DNA from: Microglena sp. YARC
Taxonomy: Eukaryota > Chlorophyta > Chlorophyceae > Chlamydomonadales > Chlamydomonadaceae
Assembly (NCBI GenBank): GCA_022414725.1
Contig: CM039465.1
Span: 2,321,214-2,385,213, forward strand
Direction of reading: 5' to 3'
DNA: 64,000 bases
Shown: piece by piece, positions 13,801 through 26,400 of the stretch
Numbering within the stretch: the first letter of the stretch is position 1
Layout: every line of letters starts with the position of its first letter
Program-made: the position numbers and the translations under genes
Notes under the pieces: model-generated
Database searches by the model: none
Told to the model about the DNA's origin: nothing
Seen by the model: the letters and a program-made list of their open reading frames with translations, nothing else

Positions 13801-14260
13801 CTCCCTTTCTCCTCATTTCACCCCCACCCCCCCACCTCGCACCACCCTGATACTGTCAAGGTATACAAATTAAAAATTAGCAAGGAGATGGCGAGCACAA
13901 GCATATGAGCGAACTACCTGGCTTACCTCCACACATACTCCCTTTCTCCTCCCTTCACCCCCAACCCCCAACCCCCAACCCCACCCAACCTTTATCCTGG
14001 CAAGGTAAAAACAAAAAACGCAAAGAGATGAAGCGCACTACTTAGCTTACCTCCACACATACTCCCTTTCTCCTCCCTTCAACCCCCCACCCCACCCAAT
14101 CCTGCTCCTGTCAAGGTTTAAAAAATAAAAATACAATTAAGCAAGGAGATGAAAAGTACAAGCAGGAGAGCGAACTACCTGGCTTACCTCCACACATACT
14201 CCCTTTCTCCTCCCTTCAACCCCCCACCCCACCCTGCTTCTCTCAAGGTATACACACCAG
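13735..14260. repeat. Short tandem repeat containing an exon fragment
   Basis: Four imperfect units of about 110-190 bp. Each contains a decayed form of AGCAAGGAGATGGAGA (coding LSKEME) and GCGAACTACCTGGC, then CTTACCTCCACACATACTCC, a C-rich tract, and a version of CTGTCAAGGTATAC. Units lie near 13,735, 13,878, 14,027 and 14,140. The full exon follows at 14,261, so the array looks like local amplification of that exon's 3' half with its flanking intron. Confidence 0.7.
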
Positions 14261-14468
14261 TCTCTGAGGCTATCTCGGCTGCCAAGAAACAGTCTGGCAA
14301 ATTGAGCAAGGAGATGGAGAACGCAAACATGCGAACTAACTACCTGGCAGAGGACGTGGATTCCATCGACCGCAACATAACGAGCTTGGCTTTGTTTCAG
14401 AGTACCTCCAGGCCCATGGCTTCCTTGTACCGCAGCCTTCCCTTGGCACCACACCTCGAATGTGCAAG
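14261..14468 (+). CDS. Probable internal exon of the Nup214-like gene
   Basis: Open frame beginning SEAISAAKKQSGKLSKEMEN and continuing through NYLAEDVDSIDRNITSL. It is preceded by a CACACCAG acceptor in phase 1, the same phase as all downstream introns of the nucleoporin gene. The charged, heptad-friendly composition fits the coiled-coil part of Nup214, which lies N-terminal to the FG region. The 3' end is uncertain. The frame stays open into the first satellite B unit, and GCAAG|GTGCG at 14,468 is a good donor, but the exon could end earlier. It sits 6 kb upstream of the next recognised exon, with satellites B and C between. I infer it belongs to the same gene from orientation, phase and composition; a transcript would settle it. 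Confidence 0.5.
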
Positions 14469-17400
14469 GTGCGTTTTGAAGTGTGCTCAAAAGTGTATTG
14501 ACTAGTGTGTTAATAAGTGTTTTGTCAAACAAAACACATTTTCGAATATAAAGATATTTGAGTTGTTTCAGAGTACCTCCAGGCCCATGGCTTCCTTGTA
14601 CCGAAGCCTTCCCTTGGCACCACACCTTGAATGTGCAAGGCGCATTCTGGGGTAGAAAAGAGTTGAAAAGTGTAATGAAAAGTGTATTGAAAAACAAAAC
14701 ACACTTTTCAAACAATTTGAACAACACAAAACAACAGGCTTGGGGTTGTTTCAGCTTTAATCCAGGCCCAAGGTTTCCTTGTCCCGAAGAGTTGCCTTGG
14801 CACCACAACAGTTGTGGCACAACTTGAAGATGCAAGTTGCGTTTTGGTGTGTGCTCAAAAGTTTATTGACAAGTGTGTTGAAAAGTGTGTTCACAAAAAA
14901 ACTTTTGGAACATACCGAGCTTCGCTTTGTTTCAGCTTACCTCCAGGCCCATGGCTTCCTTGTACTGAAGCCTTTCCTTGGCACCACACCACGAATGTGC
15001 AAGGTGCGTTTTGAAGTGTGCTCATAAGTGTATTGACTAGTGTGTTAATAAGTGTTTTGTCAAACAAAACACATTTTCGAATATAAAGATATTTGAGTTG
15101 TTTTAGAGTACCTCCAGGCCCATGGCTTCCTTGTACCGAAGCCTTCCCTTGGCACCACACCTTGAATGTGCAAGGTGCATTCTGGGGTTGAAAAGAGTTG
15201 AAAAGTGTAATGAAAAGTGTATTGAAAAACAAAACACACTTTTCAAACAATTTGAACAACACAAAACAACAGGCTTGGGGTTGTTTCAGCTTTAATCCAG
15301 GCCCAAGGTTTCCTTGTCCTGAAGAGTTGCCTTGGCACCACAACAGTTGTGGCACAACTTGAAGATGCAAGTTGCGTTTTGGTGTGTGCTCAAAAGTTTA
15401 TTGACAAGTGTGTTGAAAAGTGTGTTCACAAAAAACTTTTGGAACATACCGAGCTTCGCTTTGTTTCAGCTTACCTCCAGGCCCATGGCTTCCTTGTACT
15501 GAAGCCTTTCCTTGGCACCACACCACGAATGTGCAAGGTGCGTTTTGAAGTGTGCTCAAAAGTGTATTGACTAGTGTGTTCATAAGTGTTTTGTCAAACA
15601 AAACACATTTTCGAATATAAAGATATTTGAGTTGTTTCAGAGTACCTCCAGGCCCATGGCTTCCTTGTACCGAAGCCTTCCCTTGGCACCACACCTTGAA
15701 TGTGCAAGGCGCATTCTGGGGTAGAAAAGAGTTGAAAAGTGTAATGAAAAGTGTATTGAAAAACAAAACACACTTTTCAAACAATTTGAACAACACAAAA
15801 CAACAGGCTTGGGGTTGTTTCAGCTTTAATCCAGGCCCAAGGTTTCCTTGTCCCGAAGAGTTGCCTTGGCACCACAACAGTTGTGGCACAACTTGAAGAT
15901 GCAAGTTGCGTTTTGGTGTGTGCTCAAAAGTTTATTGACAAGTGTGTTGAAAAGTGTGTTCACAAAAAAACTTTTGGAACATACCGAGCTTCGCTTTGTT
16001 TCAGCTTACCTCCAGGCCCATGGCTTCCTTGTACTGAAGCCTTTCCTTGGCACCACACCACGAATGTGCAAGGTGCGTTTTGAAGTTTGCTCAAAAGTGT
16101 ATTGACTAGTGTGTTAATAAGTGTTTTGTCAAACAAAACACATTTTCGAATATAAAGATATTTGAGTTGTTTCAGAGTACCTCCAGGCCCATGGCTTCCT
16201 TGTACCGAAGCCTTCCCTTGGCACCACACCTTGAATGTGCAAGGTGCGTTTTGAAGTGTTCTTAAAAGTGTATTGACTAGTGTGTTAATAAGTGTTTTGT
16301 CAAACAAAACACATTTTCGAATATAAATATATTTTTAGTTGTTTCAGAGTACCTCCAGGCCCATGGCTTGTTTGTACCGAAGCCTTCCCTTGGAATCACT
16401 CCTCGAAGGTGCAAGGTTGGGTTTAAGAGTGCTCAAAAGTGTATTGACAAGGGTGTCAAAAAACGAAACACACTTTGTTGAATGCAACGAGCTTGGCGTT
16501 GTTCCAGAGTTCCTCCAAGGCCCATGGCTTCCTTGTACCGAAGCCTTTCCTTGGCACCACACCTCGAAGGTGCAAGGTGCGTTTTGAAGTGTGCTCAAAA
16601 GTGTTTTGACTAGTGTGTTAATAAGTGTTTTGTCAAACAAAACATACTTTTCGAATATGACGAGATTGGCGTTGTTTCAGCTTTCCTCCAGGCCCATGGC
16701 TTCCTTGTACCGAAGCCTTCCCTTGGCACCGCTCCTCAAAGGTGCAAGGTGAGGTTTTAAGAGTGCTCAAAAGTGTTTTGACAAGGGTGTCAAAAAACGA
16801 AACACACTTTGTTGAATGCAACGAGCTTGGCGTTGTTCCAGAGTTCCTCCAAGGCCCATGACTTCCTTGTACCGAAGCCTTTCCTTGGCACCACACCTCG
16901 AAGGTGCAAGGTGCGTTTTGAAGTGTGCTCACAAGTGTATTGACTAGTGTGTTGATAAGTGTTTTGTCAAACAAAACATACTTTCGAATATGATGAGATT
17001 GGCGTTGTTTCAGCTTTCCTCCAGGCCCATGGCTTCTTTGTACCGGAGCCTTCCCTTGGCACCGCTCCTCAAAGGTGCATGGTGAGGTTTTAAGAGTGCT
17101 CAAAAGTGTATTGACAAGGGTGTCAAAAAACGAAACACACTTTGTTGAATGCAACCAGCTTGGCGTTGTTCCAGAGTTCCTCCAAGGCCCATGGCTTCCT
17201 TGTACCGAAGCCTTTCCTTGGCACCACACCTCGAAGGTGCAAGGTGCGTTTTGAAGTGTGCTCAAAAGTGTTTTGACTAGTGTGTTGATAAGTGTTTTGT
17301 CAAACAAAACATACTTTTCGAATATGACGAGATTGGCGTTGTTTCAGCTTTCCTCCAGGCCCATGGCTTCTTTGTACCGAAGCCTTCCCTTGGCACCGCT

Positions 17401-17725
17401 CCTCAAAGGTGCAAGGTGAGGTTTTAAGAGTGCTCAAAAGTGTTTTGACAAGGGTGTCAAAAAACGAAACACACTTTGTTGAATGCAACGAGCTTGGCGT
17501 TGTTCCAGAGTTCCTCCAAGGCCTATGGCTTCCATGTACCGAAGAGTTGTCTTGGCACCACACCTCAGATTTTCAAGTTGCGTTTTGAAGTGTGCTCACA
17601 AGTGTTTTGAAAAGTATGTTGAAAAGTGTGATGACAAAGAAAACACACTTATCGAACATAACAAGCTTGGTGTTTTTTCAGAGCACCTCCAGGCACATGG
17701 CTTCCTTGTACCGCATGTGGTGATG
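14395..17725. repeat. Satellite B, ~178-bp monomers with higher-order structure
   Basis: About 20 monomers of 160-185 bp, each with a form of TCCAGGCCCATGGCTTCCTT, TTGGCACCACACC, GTGCAAGGTGCGTTTTGAAG and AAGTGTGTTGACTAGTGTG. From 14,408 to 16,011 three monomer types recur in order, with a 534-535-bp period. From 16,353 to 17,685 two types alternate, with a 332-335-bp period. The first monomer overlaps the open frame of the exon at 14,261, and every unit keeps the GCAAG|GTGCG donor-like site. The minus strand is free of stops over long stretches because the monomers lack them, giving spurious ORFs up to 232 codons. Confidence 0.93.
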
Positions 17726-17889
17726 ACGATGAGGGTGGTGGTGGCGATGATGAGGGTGGTGGTGATGAAAATGAGAATGATCTGTTCTTTGTTCCCCTTC
17801 CCTACCCTGCACCACTTTGAGCCATTCCCAAACCAACCTTTATCACCCCAACTCATACTGCTGTCACATCCCCTACCCTGATCGTTTCA

Positions 17890-20465
17890 TGATATTTTAG
17901 GAAAGCAATCAAAGCTCAGTAGGGTATTACTATAACGTTTCACAATACGGTTTCACAATACATTATCACGGTTCCACAATACGGTTCCACACAAGCACTT
18001 CACAATACTGTTCCTTGGTTGCACGACACTGAAGGACAACAATCAAAGCTCAGTGGGGTAGGACAATACGGTTTCACAATACTGTTCCACACATGCGCTT
18101 CACAATACTGTTTCGCAGTATCACGACACTGTAGGACAGCAATCAAAGCTCAGTGGGTTAAGACAATACGGTTTCACAATACTGTAGGACAATACGGTTT
18201 CTAACAAGCGCTTCCCAATACTGTGCCTTGGTTCCACGACACCGTAGGACAACAATCAAAGCTCAGTGGGTTGGGACAAAACGGTTTCACAATACTGTAG
18301 GACAATACGGTTTCACACAAGCGCTTCCCAATACTGTTCCTTGGTTGCACGACACAGTAGGACAACAATCAAAGCTCAGTGGGGTAGGACAACACGGTTT
18401 CACGCTAGTGCTTCACAACACTGTTTCGCTGTTTGACAGTGCTTTAGGACACCAATAAAAGCTCAGTGGGGTAGGACAACACGGTTTCACGCTAGCGCTT
18501 CACAACACTGTTTCGCTGTTTGACAGTGCTTTAGGACTCCAATAAAAGCTCAGTGGGGTAGGACAACACGGTTTCACGCTAGCGCTTCACAACACTGTTT
18601 CGCTGTTTGACAGTGCTTTAGGACACCAATAAAAGCTCAGTGGGGTAGGACAACACGGTTTCACGCTAGCGCTTCACAACACTGTTTCGCTGTTTGGCAG
18701 TGCTTTAGGACACCGATAAAAGCTCAGTGGGGTAGGACAACACGGTTTCACGCTAGCGCTTCACAACACTGTTTCGCTGTTTGACAGTGCTTTAGGACAC
18801 CAATAAAAGCTCAGTGGGGTAGGACAACATGGTTTCACGCTAGCGCTTCACAACACTGTTTCGCTGTTTGGCAGTGCTTTAGGACACCGATTAAAGCTCA
18901 GTGGGGTAGGACAACACGGTTTCACGCTAGCGCTTCACAACACTGTTTCGCTGTTTGACAGTGCTTTAGGACACCAATAAAAGCTCAGTGGGGTAGGACA
19001 ACATGGTTTCACGCTAGCGCTTCACAACACTGTTTCGCTGTTTGGCAGTGCATTAGGACACCGATAAAAGCTCAGTGGGGTAGGACAACACGGTTTCACA
19101 CTAGCGCTTCCCAATACTGTGCCATGTTTTCACAACACCGTAGGACAACAATCAAAGTTAGCTTGAGGGCTCCGGTCGATGCATGTCAATATTGTTTCAC
19201 GCTTTAACAAAACTGTATCATGGTTTGAAGCTCCGCAGGACTACAATCAAATCTCAGTTTAAGGGCTCCGGTTGATGCATGTCCGAGCTCGTGGGATGAT
19301 GATTATGGTGGTAATGATGTTGTTTTTGTTCCACTTCCCCTTCGCAATACTGTTTCACCGTTTCACGACACCGTAGGACAAGAATCAAAGCTCAGTGGGG
19401 TAGGACAAAACGGTTTCACAATACGATTTCACACAAGCGCTTCACAATACTGTTTCACACGTTGTTCTGTCAAGCGCATAAATTTTGATGTCCGGATTGG
19501 TATTGTTTTTGTTCCACTTCCCCTACCCTGCACCACTTCGACCCATCCCCAAACCAACCCCCATCACCGAAACTCATACCGCTGCCACTTCCTCTACCCT
19601 GCACCACTTCGACCCATCCCAAACCAACCCCCATCACCTCAACTCATGCCGCTGTCACTTTCACTACCTTAATTGTTTCACGATATTTTAGGACAACAAT
19701 CAAAGCTCAACTTGAGGGCACTGGTCGATGCATCAGAATCTTGTTTCACACTTTAACAAAACTGTTTTAAGCTTTCACAATACTGTAGGACAGTGATAAA
19801 GGCTCAACTTGAGGGCACCGGTAGATGCATCACAACACTGTTTCACGCTTTCACAATACTGTTTCACAACACCGTAGGACAACAATCAAAGCTCAGCTTT
19901 AGGGCTTTGGTCGATGCATCACACTATTGTTTCACGCTTTCACAATAGTGTAGGACAACGATATAGGCTCAACTTGAGGGCACTGGTCGATGCATCACAA
20001 TATTGTTTCATGCTTTCACAATACTGTAGCAAACACCGTAGGACAACAATCAAAGCTCAGCTTTAGGGCACTGGTCGATGCATCACACTATTGTTTCACG
20101 CTTTCACAATACTGTAGGACAACGATGTAGGCTCAACTTGAGGGCACTGGTCGATGCATCACAATATTGTTTCATGCTTTCACAATACTGTAGCAAACAC
20201 CGTAGGACAACAATCAAAGCTCAACTTGAGGGCTCCGGTCGATGCATCACAATATTGTTTCACACTTTAACAATACATTTCCACGCTTTCACAATACCTT
20301 TTCATGGTTTCACAATACCGTAGGAAAACAATCAAAGCTCAGCTTGAGGGCTCCGGTTGATGTATCACAATATTGTTTCACACAACCACTTCACCTTTCT
20401 ATTTCGCTATTTCATGACACCGTAGGACAACAATCAAAGCTCAACTTGAGGGCTCTGGTCGATGC
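17890..20465. repeat. Repeat family C (AGGACAACAATCAAAGCTCA units)
   Basis: Imperfect tandem units share AGGACAACAATCAAAGCTCA, GGTTTCACAATACTGT and, in the right half, GAGGGCTCCGGTCGATGCAT. Unit length varies from 87 to about 150 bp. Some units (19,150 and 19,270) carry GATGCATGTCCGAGCTC, a close match to the start of the nucleoporin exon at 20,466 (GATGCATGTCTGAGCTTG), so the unit spans that exon's 5' edge. Two C/A-rich inserts (17,800-17,880 and 19,500-19,680) carry TTCCCCTACCCTGCACCACT. The stretch 17,725-17,800 is a GATGAGGGTGGTG-type low-complexity tract. Confidence 0.9.
18447..19142. repeat. Homogeneous 87-bp sub-array within family C
   Basis: Eight units start at 18,447, 18,534, 18,621, 18,708, 18,795, 18,882, 18,969 and 19,056, each exactly 87 bp after the last. 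They are nearly identical, beginning GGACACCAATAAAAGCTCAG. Variants CAATAAAAG/CGATAAAAG and TTTGACAG/TTTGGCAG alternate in the right part, suggesting recent expansion of a 174-bp dimer. Confidence 0.95.
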
Positions 20466-23400
20466 ATGTCTGAGCTTGAAGACCAGTTAAAGCTGTTGGA
20501 AGCGGAGCTGAAGGCCTCGGCAAGTGGACAGGCACTTGCTAGGCACCAGCCCACGCTCATCTACAATACCTTGAACCTTCAGGCTGAGGCCCTGAGGTCT
20601 GTCGGCAACAATCTGGGCTCCCTTGATATCCAAATGGAGAAGCTGGGCATTCGAGAGCCTGGCCAGAGCCACACTCTCAGGTCCAAGTCCCCCTTGGTGC
20701 AGCTTGGGAACAGAGGGTCAGCCGAGCCTGATCAGGACACCCCGTTCCCGTTGGCGCTGATCAGGAACGGAGGGTCGGTCGAGCCTGATCAGGACACCCA
20801 GGTATGGGAGGCCAAGTCTCTGTACCCAGATCTAGGCAAGGAGGAATTCGGCATTGACAAGATGCTAGAGGATGGAGTGCCATCCACGCCTTACATTTAC
20901 CGCTCCGGGTGCAGTGGACTGGAGCCGTACAGTGACATCAAGGGCAGTTCACAACAAGCAACACCAATGCCAGCTAGGAGGCGTCCCGTCCTAATGAACC
21001 CACACTCAAAAGGTACCACCACATTGAATTGATTATATGTATGAAGTGTATAGATTTATACTTATGACTCCGGGTGCAGTGGACTGGAGCCGTACAGTGA
21101 CATTATGGGCAGTTCACAACAGGCAATACCAATGCCAGCTAGGAGGCGTCCCGTCCTAATGACCCCACACTCAAAAGGTACCACCACAATGAATTGTTTA
21201 TATTTGTATTTAATGCTCTGGGGGAAATGGACTGGAACCATACAGTGACATCAAGGGCAATTCACAACAGGGAACACCTATGCATGCTAACAGGTGTCCA
21301 GTCATTATGACCCCACAGTCCAGAGGTACTACCACAATGTGTTTATTATATGTATATTTATTATGTATAGAATTCATATTTATATACACCACCACCACAC
21401 TGAATATATCATATGTATATTTATAATATACATATAATACATATTTATATACACCACCACCACAATTAATATTTCATATGTATGATATGTAACATTTATA
21501 CGTATGACTCCGGGGTGATGGACTGGAGCCATACCGTGACATCGGGGGCAATTCACAACAGGCAATACCTATGCCAGCCAAGAGGCGTCCAGTCATTATG
21601 ACCCCACAGTCCAGAGGTACCACCACAATGTATTGATTGTATTTGTATATTTAATGTATTGATTATATTTGTATTTGTATATTTAATGTATTGATTATAT
21701 TTGTATTTGTATATTTAATGTATTGATTATATTTGTATTTGTATATTTAATGTATTGATTATATTTGTACTTGAATATTTAATGTATTGATTATATTTGT
21801 ATTTGTATATTTAATGTATTGGTTATATTTGTATTTGTATGTTTAATGTATTGATTATATTTGTATTGTATATTTTAATATGTATTATATTTATACTATC
21901 ACCATACACACACAAACATACAAACACACGCTCAAACGCACACACATATACACACATCAATACACACACCAAAACACACACACATACCAACATAAACACA
22001 CACAGACCCACACACACCAGCAAACACACACACACACACACAAACCTGCACAGGTACCCCGCTGTCCACCACCAGCACTCCCTACTCCACACGCAAGGCT
22101 ATGTGGGAGGTCACGGTGCCCAAGCTGCTAGAAGCAACCCGCTCCCAGGGCAGAGTGCGCACCACCATCATTAGACGTGTCAAGTATTCGGCTACCCAAA
22201 GCGCAGTCGATGCAGCCGCACTGGTGGAGAGCCCCAGTGAGGAGACAGGAGAGAGTGGTGATGAGAGTGACGGGAGCAGTAACGCACCGTGTGGTGCCAC
22301 TGCTGTTGATTATGATGAGGAGGAGGGGGACGAGGAGGAGGACGACGATAGTGATGATAGTGATTATGAGGAGGAGGAGGAGGAGGAAGAGGAGGATAGT
22401 GATGAGGATGCGATGGATGAGGAGGAGGATAGCGATGACGATGCAGACAGTGCAGGAGGTCGTCGCCAAAGTCGTAGTCGTGTTGTTGGTGGATCTGGTG
22501 ATGCACGAGGTGGAGGTGGTGGTTTTTTTTTTTCTGCAACCCCAGTACTTCCAAAGACAACTGGTAGCGCACTTGGAGGTGGAGGTGGTGGTGGGTTTTT
22601 TTCTACACCCCCAGCACTTCCGAAGACGTCTGGTAGTGCAGGCTTCAACTTCGGCACGGCGACATTTGGAACTCCGGCATTCGATTTCAGTGCTACAAAT
22701 GTAACTTTGGCCCCAGCTGCACCCAAGCCACCCCCCTCCTCCTCCCAACCGCCCATGCCCTCTATGGAGCAGATGGAGAAGGCACAGACGTTTCAGGCTC
22801 AGGTGACTTCTGGTGGAAGTTCTGCTGTTCCTGCTGCTGCTGCTGCTGCACCCAAGCCACCCTCCTCCTCCCAACCGCCCATGCCCTCCATGGAGCAGAT
22901 GCTCAAGGCTCAGACTTTCCAGGCTCAGGTGACTTCTGGTGGCAGTCCTGCTGCTGTTGCTGCACCCAAGCCTGCTGCATCCTCCTCCCAACCACCCATG
23001 CCCTCCATGGAGCAGATGCAGAAGGCACAGACGTTCCAGGCTCAGGTGACTTCTGGTGGCAGTGCTCCTGCTGCTGTTGCTGCGCCCAAGCCTGCTGCAT
23101 CCTCCTCCCAACCACCCATGCCCTCCATGGAGCAGATGCAGAAGGCACAGACGTTCCAGGCTCAGGTGACTTCTGGTGGCAGTGCTCCTGCTGCTGTTGC
23201 TGCGCCCAAGCCTGCTGCATCCTCCTCCCAACCACCCATGCCCTCCATGGAGCAGATGCAGAAGGCACAGACATTCCAGGCTCAGGTGACTTCTGGTGGC
23301 AGTGCTGCTGCTGTTGCTGCGCCCAAGCCTGCTGCATCCTCCTCCCAACCGCCTATGCCCTCCATGGAGCAGATGCAGAAGGCTCAGACTATGCAGGCAA

Positions 23401-26400
23401 AAGTGACATCTGGTGGCAGTGCTCCTGCTACTGTTGCTGCTGCTGCTGCTGCACCCAAGCCACCCTCTTCCTCCTCCTCCCAGCCGCCCATGCCCTCTAA
23501 GGAGCAGATGCGCAAGGCACAGACTCTGCAGGCAAAGGTGACTTCTGGTGGCAGTGCTGCTGCTGCTGCAGCCTCAGCTCCTGCTTTTGGAGCCCCAGGT
23601 TCATCTGCTCCCGCCTTTGGAGCTCCAGGTGGGGAGGGGGGCGGTTTAGGGTTTGGGCTCCAGGAACAGGTGTAGGGGTAGGGTTTAGGGTTTGGGCTCC
23701 AGTCACAGGTGGGGAGGTTCTGGGGTTGGGCTCCAGGTTCATCTGCTCCCGCCTTCGGGTTGGGAGGTTTAAGGTTTGGGCTCCAGGCACAGGTGGGGGG
23801 GTAGGGTTTAGGGTTTGGGCTCCAGTCACAGGTGGGGAGGTTTAGGGTTTGGGCTTCAGGTACAGGTGGAAAGGATTAGGGTTTGGGCTCCAGGTTCATC
23901 TGCTCCCACCTTCGGAGCTCCAGGTTGGGAGGTTTAAGGTTTGGGCTCCAGGTACAGGTGGGGGGTAGGGTTTAGGGTTTGGGCTCCAGTCACAGGTGGG
24001 GAGGTTCTGGGGTTGGGCTCCAGGTTCATCTGCTCCCGCCTTCGGAGCTCCAGGTTGGCAGGTTAAGGGTTTGGGATCCAGGTACAGGTGGGGGGGTAGG
24101 GTTTAGGGTTTGGGATCCAGGTACAGGTTGGGAGGTTTAGGGTTTGGGATCCAGGTACAGGTGGGGAGGGGCAGGTTTTAGGGTTTGGGCTCCAGGTACA
24201 TTTGGGGGGGGGGGGGGGGGGGGTAGGGTTTCAGGGTTTGGGCTCCAGGTACAGGTGGGGGGGTAGGGTTTGGGATCCAGGTACAGGTAGTTTTTGAAGG
24301 GTTTAGGGTTTGGGGGCTAACTGAAGTGGGGGCTACCTTCCCCCAACCAGATATACCTGGTCGTTTCCCCACGGAGTGTTCCCAAGGACCTGCACCCCTG
24401 ACTCACCCTAACACACTCTAGCACACCCTAACACACACACACACACACACACTCATTAACACACACTAACACACACTCACTAACACACTCTAACACACAC
24501 TGACACACTCACTAACACACACTCACTAACACACTCTAGCACGCACTAACACACACTCACTAACACACTCTAACACACACTGACACACTCACTAACACAC
24601 ACTAACACACACTAACACACACTCACTAACACACTCTAGCACACACTAACACACACTCACTAACACACTCTAACACACACTGACACACTCACTAACACAC
24701 ACTAACACACTCTAGCACACACTAACACACTCTAGCACACACTAACACACACTCACTAACACACACTAACACACACTCACTAACACACACTAACACACAC
24801 TCACCAATACACTCTAGCACACACTAACACACACTCACTAACACACACTCACTAACACACTCTAGCACACACTAACACACACTCACTAACACACACTAAC
24901 ACACACTCACTAACACACACTAACACACACTAACACACTCACTAACACACACTCACTAAAACACTCTAGCACACACTAACACACACACCTCCCACCCCAG
25001 GTACTTCTGCTCCCGCTTTTGGAGCTCCTGGTACATCTGGCCCTTTCAGCTTTGCCTCCGCCTCATCCGCCTCAGCATCTGCCCCCACCTCGTTGGGAGG
25101 AACAGCCGCTCTTTCAGCCCCCGCCCCTTCCACATCGATATTTGGTGCCGCCTCTGTGTTTGGGGCACCAGCTGCTTCATCTGCCCCCACTTTGTTGGGG
25201 GGAGCAGCCGCCCTCTCAGCCCCCGCCCCTTCCTCGTCGATATTTGGCGCCGCTTCAGCGTTCGGAACACCAGCTGCTTCATCTGCCCCCATATCGTTTG
25301 GGGGAGCAGCCGCCCTCTCAGCCCCCGCCCCTTCCTCCTCGATATTTGGCGCCAGTACGGCCGCAGCCACAGCCTTAACCCCCGCTCAAGCCTTCGGAAC
25401 CCCTGTTCCCGCTGCTTCATCCACCCCCTCTCCCCTTTTCGCAACATCAGCCCCTGCCCCCCCTGCACCCTCACCATACGGTGCCTCGACTCCACCCCCT
25501 GCCTCCCCTGCTCCCGCACCTACTGCTGCCCCAGTCGACACCGCCGCTTCCTTTGCCTCATTCGGGCTCGGCGGTGCCACCACAGCACCACAAGCCACGA
25601 TTCCCTTTGGCTTACCCCCATCAACTTCCACAGCGCCTGCAGTAGCACCATCCCCTGATCCTGCACCCACTGCTGGACCTGTCGACACCGCCACCTCCTT
25701 TGCCTCATTTGGGCTCGGCGGTGCCACCACTGCACCACAAGCCACAATTCCCTTCGGCTTCCCCCCAGCAACATCTGCAGCGCCTGCAGTAGCACCGACC
25801 CCAGTACCGCCCTCACCCTGCCAACCCCCTGCAGCTGCCCAACCCAACCCTGCGACTAGTCCCTTTGGTGCTCCTGCTGCTGCTGCTGCTGCTCCGAGCC
25901 CATTTGGTGCTGCTGCTGCTCCTAGCCCTTTCGGTGCTGCTGCTGCTCCTACCAACTCCATGTTTGGTTCTGCTTATGGTTTCGGAGCTCTTGGGGTAGC
26001 AAGTTCTGGTGCCAGCCCAGTCATGCCTGCAACCACCTTTGGCCAGCCCACCACATTTGGTGCACCAGCCTTCCCTATGGGCAATGCTCCCGCTGCTGGT
26101 TTCGGAGCTTTTGGGGGCAAAGGGTTTGGAGTAAGCTCAGGCATGTCAGCAGCCGCCTTCGGCCAGCCAGCTGGTTTCGGAGCTTCAGCCTCACCTATGG
26201 GGACTGCTCCGGCTGCTGGTTTCGGAGCAGCTCAGTTCCACGGCGGCCCATTCGGCGCCCAAGGCTTCGGGCAGCCATCTAACCCTAGCAATGGGTTTGG
26301 GCAGTCCTCAGGCTTCGGCGGCGCTAGTCCATTGGGTGGTGGGTTTCCAGGTAATCTTGGTGCTTGCTTTTTTTTGTGTGTGTGGGGGGGGGGGGGGGAG

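Noticed and set aside
14137..17563. Minus-strand ORFs up to 232 codons in satellite B
   Set aside because: The monomer has no stop in that frame; the same peptide repeats in every unit.
22128..23348. 406-codon minus-strand ORF
   Set aside because: Antisense shadow of the repetitive nucleoporin exon; composition follows the plus-strand codons.
23629..24315. Interstitial telomere (TTTAGGG-like words)
   Set aside because: GGGTTTAGGG occurs within a longer unit with GGCTCCAGGTACAGG; there are no uninterrupted telomeric tandem repeats.
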